Of a stretch of DNA of 64,000 nucleotides, positions 47,455 through 58,200 are shown in pieces. Below the pieces are notes generated by a model, which was not told the origin of the DNA, did not search any database, and saw only the letters and a list, made by a program, of their open reading frames with translations. The stretch is from positions 124,001 to 188,000 of the forward strand of contig JADLZL010006278.1 in NCBI GenBank assembly GCA_015844335.1, written 5' to 3'. Numbering within the stretch: position 1 is the first letter of the stretch; every line of letters begins with the position of its first letter. A program made the position numbers and the translations under genes. Source of the stretch: Chrysopogon serrulatus. Its lineage: Eukaryota > Streptophyta > Magnoliopsida > Poales > Poaceae.

Positions 47455-47760
47455 CGTCACATGTCTCACCTGAAATTACTGCACGTACGTTCAGCTAGTT
47501 CAGCGCAAATTAGCTTTACAGATGGACTCATCATCTTCAGGTACCTCCGAGTGCCTGTCAATGTGCCTCCATGAATCTGCCGCAGCAATAGATATGTCCA
47601 CTTTACCTTTTGTATCCTATCATATATATCTCAGGTCCTGTTGACAAATTTTAGGACATAAAAGAAGTCTCAGTAACGGAGTAATAATTTACTGACGTTC
47701 ATTAGTCAAAACTTGGTGCTTTGTGGATTGTGACGCTACCGGATAGCAATGGCTAAATAT
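47455..47760 (-). pseudogene. Duplicated cysteine synthase exon-5 fragment
   Basis: About 300 bp matching 52,815-53,105 of the cysteine synthase-like gene in the same orientation, covering its exon 5 and flanking intron. The exon part (about 47,490-47,640) has lost its frame through small deletions and a repeat expansion (tcctatcatatatatctcag for tccttccatatctcag). Nothing of the other exons is visible nearby. It records an older partial duplication of the gene, now 5.3 kb away. Confidence 0.8.
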
Positions 47761-47862
47761 AAAAGGATTCCAAAAAGGCTTTTATCAGGTCCCGTATTAG
47801 ATGAGATGTGACCAAACAGACCTGTGTAGCTATCTGCTCGTACTAGAACATGGTATCCGAAG

Positions 47863-48318
47863 GTGCGCATGAACGTTGGATTTGACCTCGACGAGGCTAG
47901 AGGATGCACAAGTGAATTGTTACAACCTAATTTCAAATCGGCACGTTGTCAGGCAACCAGACGGCAATCGCATACAGGCCATGTTCCAGCTATCGATCGT
48001 GACTCGGGATACAAAGCAACCCGCTGCAAGACATGGTCGTTACAAGTACGCACAGCTCAGGCACAAATGTGTTTCATGCCGGTGCCCGGTGGATCCTTGA
48101 CATGCACCTTGTGCCCAGGGACAGTAGCTGAACCACAAGTGGAACCAGGGGGAACTGTCGCAATAAGGCCAAAAAAAATACCACTAACGCCACGGGCGCT
48201 TCATTGCTTAAGATGTAAAACAAATGGCCATCTTGATAACAGTTGCAAAGCAATCCTTGATTGTATCCTCTGCAATGACAACTCAAAGTTTCTAGCAGAT
48301 GCCCAATTCTCTGTATGA
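47863..48318 (+). CDS. Zinc-knuckle ORF, probably a retroelement gag/ORF1 fragment
   Basis: A 151-aa open frame, MRMNVGFDLDEARG at the start. The C-terminal half has CLRCKTNGHLDNSC, a perfect CX2CX4HX4C zinc knuckle, followed by CILC that could begin a second one, with PRALH just before. Such knuckles bind RNA in retroelement nucleocapsid or LINE ORF1 proteins. The N-terminal half resembles nothing I recognise and another overlapping frame is equally open, so the true extent is uncertain. No RT or protease follows. It may be a captured fragment and not an expressed gene. Confidence 0.4.
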   Translation: MRMNVGFDLDEARGCTSELLQPNFKSARCQATRRQSHTGHVPAIDRDSGYKATRCKTWSLQVRTAQAQMCFMPVPGGSLTCTLCPGTVAEPQVEPGGTVAIRPKKIPLTPRALHCLRCKTNGHLDNSCKAILDCILCNDNSKFLADAQFSV

Positions 48319-48526
48319 GATAAACAAAAAATGTGGGGAGAGCAGTTCTTTTTTTCTTGCTTGCTTTGATTTGAATCTGTCACACGCATAATAAGGGCCC
48401 CCAACCATGAGCTACCGTGCGAAGCGAGGCCCAACAGCTCGCCCGCCTGGCCCGCTTCACACCAGCTGCGGCGCCCGAGCAAGCGCGCGCCCGAGCAAGC
48501 AGCTACAGAGCAGCGGCACCGCCTTC

Positions 48527-50455
48527 CCTAGGATTTTTTTATTTTTTAATCCTTTTTTTAAAAAAAATTCCAATAATATTCCCATCCAAATAATATTTGT
48601 AGATGTAGCCCTTTTGGTCGCCGATGGAGCTGGCGTGACCAAATAATGCTGTGACGCCACATGCATTGGCGTGACAAGATCTTACACGTTGGACGTCGTT
48701 TCCAACGTGAAAAACCTTATCACGTCACTCCTGTTGGCGTGACAGTATGGTCTTGTCGCGGTACCGGGAGTGGCGTGACAAGACTGAATTTTTAAAAAAA
48801 TCATAACTCTTCCATACGACGTCGGATTAAGATGATTTTTATATGAAAGTTGTAGCTCTCGACGAGATCTACAACTTTATAGTTTTGAGTTTTCTCATTT
48901 GAGAACATTAAGATGCTCAAAAAAATAAAATACTTTTTCAGCACCATAATAAACACGTATAAGAGCTCATCGCTTTTGAAAATTCATATCTTTTTTGCAT
49001 GGTATCAAAAAAACACTTTTTTATATCAAAGTTGTAGCACAAAATGGTATCTACAACTTTGTAGTTGCATGTTTTTTTCATTTGAGAACGTTAAGATGCT
49101 CAAATAAATAATATAGTATTTCAGCACCATAATAATTACGTACAAGAGTTTGTCTCTTTAGAAAATTAATATCTTCTTTGCATGCTGTTAAATGAGATTA
49201 TATAGTATTTTCAAAGTTGTAGCTTAAAATGAGATTTGCAACTCTGTAGTTTCAAATTTTTTTTTCATTTGACGATGTTATGATGCTTAAAAAACAATAT
49301 AGTATTTCAGCACTATAATAATCGCGTAAAAAAAACTTATCGCTTTAGAAAATTAACATTTTCCTTGCATGATGGCAAATAAAGACACTTTTTATACCAA
49401 AATTATAGCTCATAATGAGATCTATAATTTTATAATTTTGATTTTCTTTATTTAAAAACATATTTTTTCATGAGACATCGAATATAAAAAAAATCTAATA
49501 TTACATGATCAATATATATATTTTGTATTGTTTACGTTGAATGAAAAAATTTAGAACTATAAAGTTGTAAATCTTATTATGAGCTACAACTTTCATACAA
49601 AATGTATCTTTAGTTGACACCATACAAAAAAGATATTACTTTTCTAATGCAACATGATCTTGTGCATAATTATTATAGTACTAAAATACTATAATATTAT
49701 TTTGATCATCTTAACATCCTCAAACGAAAAAACTCAAGACCACAAAGTTATAGATCATATTTTGAGTTACAACTTTGGTATAAAGAGTATCTTTATTTAA
49801 CACCATGTAAAGAACATATTAATTTCCTAAAGAGAGAAGCTCTTGTGCGCGATTATTATGGTGCTGAAATACTATATTATTTTTTTTAGCATCTTAACGT
49901 CCTCAAATGGAAAAACCTTCAACTATAAAGTTGTAGATATCATTTTGTGCTATAACTTTGATATAAAAAGCATCTTTTTTGACACCATACAAAAAAGATA
50001 TGCATTTTCAAAAGCGACGAGCTCTTATACGTATTTATTATGGTGCTGAAAAAGTATTTAATTTTTTAAGCATCTTAATGTCCTCAAATGAAAAAACTCA
50101 AAACTAGAAAGTAGTAGACCTCGTCGAGAGCTACAACTTTCATATAAATATCATCTTTATCCTATGTCGTATGGAAGAGTTATGATTTTTTTAAAAATTC
50201 AGTCTTGCCACACCATTCCCGGTGGCGCGACAAGACCATACTGTCACGCCAACGAGAGTGGCGTGACAAGATTTTTCACGTCAGAAATGACGTCTAACGT
50301 GTAAGATCTTGTCATGCTAATGCATGTGACGTGACAGCGTTATTTGTTTATGCTAGCCCCACCGGCGCAACCAAAAGGGCTTCATCTGCAAATATTATTT
50401 GGATGGGAATATTATTGGAATATTTTGTAAAAAAGGATTGAAAAATAAAAAAAGT
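48527..50455. repeat. 1.9-kb inverted repeat (foldback) with tandem-unit arms
   Basis: The left arm (48,527 to about 49,490) is matched in reverse complement by the right arm (about 49,540-50,455), roughly 85-90% by eye, with under 60 bp between them. The outer 350 bp of each arm contain repeated ggcgtgaca / tgtcacgcc. Inside, each arm has three tandem units of about 180 bp beginning gaacattaagatgctcaaa, and each unit has its own aaagttgtag...ctacaacttt inverted pair. No ORF of note. It may be a foldback or Mutator-like derivative; a target duplication was not found. Confidence 0.88.
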
Positions 50456-50812
50456 CCCTTTCCCCAACTCCAGAGAAAGATGAGGACTATATTTGGTAGT
50501 TATCGATTATTGGGAATAGAGTAAATAAAGACTCTTATTTGTTTAGTTAAAAGAAATCCAATCTATAAGAATTCCTTCTTAAATTTTCTTGGGAGTCAAG
50601 TCCTCTAAAGACCATAAATATAAGAGAGATATAATCGATCTAATCTTAAGCAAAGAATAGAGCTATTGCTCCTCCTCTACCTTTCTCTCTTGCCACTACC
50701 GTCCCTCCCTGCCCTAGCCGTATCGCCCCCTATGCTAGCAGCAGTACGCCGCCTCTGACAAAATCATATATACCTTCTTGTACCTGTCCATATATATATG
50801 AGGTTGTTCAAT
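50456..50812. other. Intergenic, possible LTR-like fragment
   Basis: Contains aagtcctctaaagaccataa, ataagagagatataatcg, agagctattgctcctcctct and a pyrimidine-rich stretch, as at the end of some grass LTRs. No partner LTR was found here. Confidence 0.25.
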
Positions 50813-52081
50813 CACTACTGAAAATCAGTTCTTTGCCGAGTGCCTGAAACACTTGGCAAAGCTTATTTTATACTCACCAAAAGCTTTACCGAGTGTTGTA
50901 TTTGACAAAGGCCACACGGCAAAAAACTCGTTGGCAAAGGGCTCTTGCCTAGTGCTTTTTTTTGCTCTCGATAAAGCCTTTGCTGAGTGCCTGACACTCG
51001 GCAAAGTTTAAAAAAAAAAAAAATCCAAAAATAATAGAAAAAAATTTAATCAGAGAAGGGCCCCATCGGCCATCACCAACCCGTTTTCATCAAGTCGCAA
51101 GTCGCAGCAATTTTTCGCAGCTGTGCGGTCGGCAGGATTCGACCCACGACCTCTCTCTCACGCGGAGCCTCCCCTACCACTGCCCTCATGTATGTCTATC
51201 TTCCGTTTTGATTTCCCAAATATACTAAACCGAGTGAAAATTACTAGTTTCAGGTTCTAAACGAATTCAAATTAAAAACTTATCGACTACTAAGTTTCAT
51301 AACTTTTCGAGATCTGCAATTTTCATTTAGGAAGTTTCTCCATCCAAGATCGTTTACAAAATTTGAATGTTAAATTTTTGAATTTCGAGCGTAGTTTTCG
51401 TTGATAAGATGATTTCACATAAAAAAGTTATCAACTATAAACTTTCATAACTTTTTGAGATCTACAATCTTATTTTGACTATTTTTCCATCCGAGACCTT
51501 TCGAAAAATTCAAATTTTAAATTTGTGAAAATCGCTAGCAAAACTAATTTAAATTAAAAAGTGTTCAACTATAAAGTTGTATGATTTCTCAAGATGTACA
51601 TTTTTCATTTTGGTCATTTGGTCATCTGATATAGTGGTAAAAATATTATTCATAAATCTTATATCTCTCTTATAGTTTCATAAACTACGAGAGATATATA
51701 AGATTTATGAACAAATTTACTTTCACTTTGTCAAGTGAAGAAATAACCAAAATAAAACTTGTAGATCTTGAAAAGTTATACAACTTTATAGTTGAATTTT
51801 TTTCATTTGAATTAATTTAGTGCTCTAAAATATGCTTCCAAATTTTCTTTGCCGAATGCATAAAAAACACTTGGCAAAGAGACTCTTTGCAGAGTGTCAA
51901 AAAAACACTTGGCAAACCATGGTCTTTGCCGAGTGTTTTTTTTTTGATACTCGGCAAAAAGCCTCTTTGTCAAGTGTTTTTTCTTTGCCGGGTCTTTTTA
52001 TTTGACGCTGGGCAAAGAGCCTCTTAACCGAGTGCCCAAAAAAAAAATCCTTACTCGGCGAAGAGCCAGATTCCAATAGTG
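50813..52081. mobile_element. Non-autonomous CACTA element (1,269 bp)
   Basis: The left end cactactgaaaatcagttct and right end agccagattccaatagtg are inverted. The 3-bp duplication AAT flanks both (50,810-50,812 and 52,082-52,084). Subterminal repeats of ctttgccgagtg and cacttggcaaag fill about 50,830-51,010 and 51,840-52,070, the type familiar from maize and sorghum CACTA families. The core has no transposase, only AT-rich DNA with gttgtagatcttgaaaagtt motifs resembling those of the neighbouring palindrome. Confidence 0.9.
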
Positions 52082-52281
52082 AATATTGTCTTCTTCAAAA
52101 TAAAATGCAGGCAAGCACCTACAAGATGTCGACGTATGATAAATTGACAGCTAGAGTCCATATGGTTCTGCAATTTGGAAATAATAATGACAACATTGGC
52201 TTTCTTGATAAAAGGGGCAAAATATTCGGGATAGCTATCGGTCATGTTCCAACTGCTATTGCTTGAAACTGAACATTTAAT

Positions 52282-55200
52282 TTAGAATGCCATGTTGATG
52301 TTGACGCTTTCCTCCTTCACCTGGGCAAAGAGTTCTGAGTTCATGTACCTCTCCCCACCACTCGGAAACATTGTCACAATCATCTTTCCCTTGTTCTCCT
52401 ATCTTGCCGCTACCTGCAAAAGGTAGTACACAATCATATGACCATGGAACAGTAAGGAATAGACTACTGTGGAATTTGCGCAAAAAGTAAGCGTAGATAC
52501 GAAATAGAGTGCCTTTAAGCAAGCAGCTGCATTTGCCCCTGAAGATATGCCAACGAGTAATCCTTCTTCCCTTGCCAACCTTCTTGCCATGTCCATGGCT
52601 TCTTGGGAAGTTACTGTTACAATTTCATCTATTTGTGATGTGTCTAATATTTCTGGGATAAAACCAGGTCCTATCCCTTGTATTTTATGATCCGCTGGCT
52701 CACAACCTACAGGGCAAATGATACACAAACATAAAGATCCCGCGCACTAAGCAAGGCAAAATATGAAGAACATATACATCGGTGGAATATTGGCATACAT
52801 ATAGTGCAGTGGTCAGTACCTGAGATTACTGCGCTTTCAGCTGGTTCAACGCAGATTAGCTTTACGGATGGATTCATCATCTTCAGATACCTCCCAGTGC
52901 CTGTCAATGTGCCTCCTGAACCTGCTGCAGCAACAAATATGTCTACTTTTCCTTTTGTATCCTTCCATATCTCAGGTCCTATAAACAAATTTCAGATAGA
53001 AAAGAAGTCTCAGGAATGAAATAATGTTTACTAACGTTCATTCGTAGTCAAAAGTTTGGTGCTTTGTGGATAAATGATGCTACAGGATTAGAAATGGCTA
53101 AACAAAAGCATTCGAAATGGAATGCCTTTAGTGAGGCCGCTAATAATGGATGATGGGTAATGCGCTCGGGTGGAGTGCGACCCCTTATTCCTCCTCGTGC
53201 CACCTCCTTCCTCGCCCCTTTCTCCCTCCACGTGCCCCTCCTCCGCTGCCCCTCCCTCACCGTCGAGCACCCCGCGCTCATCCTCGACCCCGCCGCCTCC
53301 TCCTCGCCCTTGCATGCCGCTGATCACCGACCTGCCGCGGCTCGCTAGGGCTTTTGTTGGAGTGTTGCCATGGCCATACTCATTGGCGCTGCCACCGCCA
53401 GGACCCTAAAGCTACCCACCATCCCTGCCACCTGGTGGTCCTGCCTCTCTGAGGCCCCCTTCCTTCTAAGCCCGTCGGGGCTAGCTTCTCCCTCTCCGGC
53501 AAACTCCTCCTCGTCGTCTCGGATGAGCTCCTCACCGGAACCCTAAGCGGCTTCTTCGACCTCTCCGGCGCAGGCACCCCTGATGGGCCAGCGGAAGGAG
53601 AAGGATGCGGGGAGGAGACAAGTGCAAGGAGGGTGCCGCGTCTCATATTAGAGTTTTAGCATCTCTAGCAATGGCCCCTACTTGAGTTCGAGGGCTCTCC
53701 TACTTTCGATGAAGGTCTTGTTTTCTAGGTTTAACTATAAAAACTGCCCTTACATCTGAACCCCTACTTCTTTGGGACCCATTTGTCAAGGGCATAGCCA
53801 ACACCCTTGAGGACCTTGGCGAACACGTCCCCGACCACACCCTCATCCTCACCCTAATTCGTGGCCTCGACAAGTTGTACACCTCCATCATGCGTATGGC
53901 TAATTGCAAACCTATGGCGCCAGCCAAACTGCGGAAGTTGCTGGGATCCTTACATGGGGATCGTATATATGAGTCTACAGAAACCTTGGGCTTAGTGTCA
54001 TCTGGAGTACTGCAACTGACTACGGGACAAAATACTGTGAGCGCTTAGTTCATGTTTTCATGGTGCAATTCTAGGATGCAAATGACAGTGGAACAAAATA
54101 CTGTAAGAGCTCCAGGAAGAATCAAGCATCTAACACAGTTCCAACAACACTACTACTAGATCCAATTTATATTAAGAGATATCACCTTACCAGTCCATCT
54201 GAAGTGTGCATCGAGATTTGCAGGATTAGTGAACTGGTCTATAACATAAACATTTTCCATTTCGTTCTTAAGCTGTTCTACTCTATCAAGTAGCCCCTTG
54301 AATCCATTAATTATAGTATCTATAAGAGACAAGTTCCGATCAGACAAACTTATTCAATTGGTATAGTGGACAACTGGACATGATGTATGTACGAAGTAGC
54401 TTCTTACCAACTAATATCACTTGAACGCCCAAGTATCTCAACAGCATCTGCTTATCTATTGCAAATTTTGCTGGCATAACAGCAAGGAATCTGTAGCCTT
54501 TCTGAGCCGCAACAAATGCCAGACCAATACCAAGATTACCACTCGTGAGTGCCACTAGTGTTGTTATGCCAGGTGAGATTAGGCTTTTCTCCTCCGCATC
54601 TTCAATCAATCTACAGATTTAGAATTATGAAATTGTTAGGACACCAATTTAACGGTTTGAGTTGTATCACAGACAGTTGTATGTTTTTCGAAGAAAAGAA
54701 ATCTGCATTAAAAAAGGTAATTACGTTCAAAAAAATCTACATTAAAGAAGGAATCAAGCCTCATGTGTGCCAGTTAAGTCATGTGCCATTACCATTTACA
54801 TTTCATATGATCAGCATTTTCTTGCTAATTGAACTATATTTAAATTAACAGCCCTTGCTCACAATGAAGAATTGAGGCTACATATCATATCAGTCATCAT
54901 CAGTAAGACAAATGCTATAGAACTTAACCTTTTGATCACAGTTCACAAGAGTGCTATAGTGCATTGGCACTTGATAGCTTCACCATTTCGTATTGAATTG
55001 CTGCGTGAAGTGAAGAAGTAGAGCAATCACCTGAGAGCACTTCGATCCTTGACAGAAGAAAGTGGCTGGAATGGCTCAATCTTCCCAATCAGCCGAGCAT
55101 CTATACCGTCCTTCTTGGCAATATTTTTCAGTTCTATCAGTGGCGTCCAACCAATCAGCTGAAAAGCAGAGAATTTACTCATAACTACTTACAAGTTTGC

Positions 55201-58200
55201 AATAAGCATCAACAGCAAACATAGCAGCAGACTTAATGTTGGGACAAAAGTCCCGACAGGGTTGAGAGGTGAAGGTTGGACGGGTTGGAGAAGGTCCGGC
55301 CGACGGAGGTCAACCATGGAAGTTGGCTGGAACCCTCTCTCAGTGACGGTCGTTTGGAGGAGGTTCCCGGGGGGCCGGAGAAGGATTTCGGCAAAACTCG
55401 ACCGGGGAAGTTGGTTGGAACCTTCTCCCGGCTATGGACATCCTGAGAAGGTTCTGCAGTAGTGCTTCATCTCAGCGAGAGGGGGGAGAGTCCGGCGTAA
55501 GCAAGATGGGACACCTTGGGGTTTGTAAATAAGAGAGTCCGAGAGAGCCTCTTTGCCCTCATGCTTTTAGCATTATATAGGCGATGGTAATTTACAAACA
55601 GCCCCCTTGGGGGGGGGATTTTCAAGCCACTACAGCAACTCCTATTGGGCCTCTTTAGGGGGACTTGGCCCATACGAGTATGGGCCAACCCGCGCAGGGT
55701 TTTTCCCCCAACAGTAGCCCCTCAGCTACTAGGTTATGGCCGGTGCTACATGACCTAGTAGATGTTTCATACAAAAGAGGCACAATACAACTTGGAACTT
55801 GGCTGCGAGGACTGCCCTTCGCAACCTATACGTGCGCGCCTCACTAAAAACTCCATCCCAAAAACCCAGTGGGAAAAAAAGGGCATGGAGAAAAGAGCAC
55901 ACACACGTTTCTAACCTATACACGTTCTAATTTCGAGGGCATCAACCTTTGAATGCCTTGTTTTTCCAGATGTCTTCACCTTTGGGCTTCAGTTTCTGCT
56001 TCTATGACATGGTTCGCTGGCTTTGCCTGGCACGTAGGTCTTCATCTTCGAGGTCTTCCCACCGCGGAGGTCTTCCTCTTTGAGCTTTCTCGGCAAAGGG
56101 GTCTTCTGTATCTTCTCACGAGCGCCGGGCAACACCTTCGCATTCTGGAGTTGCTAGTCCTCCTGTATGCTCCCCTAGCCCCTCTTGGCCGGTGCTTGTG
56201 ATGAAATCCTCCATCTTCCTTGGTGTAGTCTATGTAGTCGTAGTAGTGGAAGTAGATGTTCGGACTGAAGTTGCCGATGAGCCCCTCAAGTTGAAGCGTT
56301 TGACGAAGGTGTGGTTGACCTTTTGTTGAAGGAGTTGATGTAGCCCCTCAAGCCCGGCGACGATGGTGTCATTGTGAGCATTGTGCTAAAAGTGTTGACG
56401 AAGGCTCCCGAACTGTTGTGGTAGTTGGAGATGATGGTGGAGCCCCTCCTGCAAAGGTGCTCGGTGGAGTCGTTGTTGGTATAGACGACGAAGGTGTTGA
56501 TGGAGCCACTCATGCCATCATATTGATGGTGAGCCTTTTGTTATGCCGAAGGTGTTGGCGAAGGCCCTCCTGCAAAGCTGCTTGGCGGAGGCCCTCCTGA
56601 AAGAATCTATTTTGGCGGAGGCAATGTTGGTGAAGTCACTGAAGATGGTGGCGAAGCTCCTCATGCCAAATAGCTTGCGCGAAGGCGATGTCGGCGTAGA
56701 TGTTGATGCTGCTTGGTTGTGGTCAGGCTCGAGAGCCGTGGAGGTCGTTCCGTGCCCATTAGCCTTCGGCTTAGGGGACGGAGGGTCCTCGTTCTTAAGC
56801 TTCGTCGAATATCGACTTGCTTTGCAAGTTTTTCGACACCAAAAAGACATTGGCTTTTTTCTTCTTGCCGCAAAACATGGTTAGTCATTTCATACTTACG
56901 GAGGAGCGAAGGTCCCGATGCCTGACTATGGACAGGACTTTTTCGGGAGAAGCTTTTTGAAGCTTTTCTAGTCTCTCAAGATTTTTGAAGCTTTTGAGAG
57001 TGACGGCCCTGATGCCTGATTGCCGACAGGTCTTTTTCAGGTTACCGTGGTGCAATGCGTTTGTGTAATGCATGTATGTATGCGATGATGCAAGTGAATG
57101 CATTTGCGCAAGAACATTAAGAGGTAAACATATGACACACCCTGCAAAAATAGTAGTTATGTTTGAATAGAAAATAAGTTCCGCACATAAAGAGTAATGC
57201 CCTCGAGTGAGAGGGTTATAGTCTCAAAGCGGCTAGCGAAGGCTGCCATTTAGGAATCTGCAAAGTTAGTTTTCTGTGAAGATTAACTTAAACAATACTG
57301 GGGTTGATGCATATTAGAAAGATCCAAGAATGAGAAATTGAAACTTACATCCTACAAAAAATAGGAAAAGTGTTAGTGTTAGAGGGTTTAATGCTTTAGT
57401 GTTTGTCTAAGGTCAATTGTTGATAGAAGTCTCTGATAAAAGAATGTTGCTGGATGGAAGGCTGCTGACCACGAAGGGCTGATGACTGACGAAGGCTGCT
57501 AACCGACAAATGTCAATGATCGATTTAAGGCTGAATAACCAAAGGCCAATGATCGATTTAAGATTGTTAAATGATGAAGCCCAATTACCGATTTAAGGCT
57601 GCTGAATAACCGATGATAGATGAAAACCACTGACTGATGATGATAGCCAATAACTGACGAATGCTGATAGCTGACGAAGGCTGCTCCAACGACTAGCGAA
57701 TGCCTGCTGAAAACCAATAATAGCTGAAAACCACTGACTGTGATGAAGATCAATAACTGACGAAGGCCGATAGAATAATCAAGTCTGCTGGTTGGTGAGG
57801 GCAACTGACTAATGAAGGCCACTGACTTATGAAAATCATTGACTGATAGATACCGACTGATTCAAACTTGGTAGTTGTCGGGTATGATGAAGGCCGAACA
57901 CTTAGAACCATTGTGACTGTTTTGTGTTGGGGAGGTGAGAAGATGTATATGATGAACAAAATATACTATATGGGTTAGAGATACTTACAGTGGTGATGCC
58001 CTGCATGTTAGTAATAGAAGGGAGATTCAACAAAAATTAATATTTTTTTAGTTAGCCAATTAGGGCCAAGCATTATAGCCTTCGGGCTATGACTTGGGCG
58101 TGGCTAAGGTTGCAACAACTTTTTAGTCACATCGGTGACAAGTTGCATGTGAAGGTTTATTTTTCAAAATTGTCTTAGAGAGACGAAGGTTGAAGCAAGA

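Noticed and set aside
48527..50455. Palindrome as a CRISPR-like or satellite array
   Set aside because: The units are about 180 bp, diverged and arranged in two mirror-image arms with no spacers. This is a plant nuclear foldback structure.
52399..52728. Minus ORF of 109 aa as a separate gene
   Set aside because: It is exon 6 of the cysteine synthase-like gene read on through intron 6, which happens to lack stops.
57499..57822. 107-aa hydrophobic ORF as a membrane protein
   Set aside because: It is the translation of degenerate short tandem repeats inside a non-autonomous LTR element.
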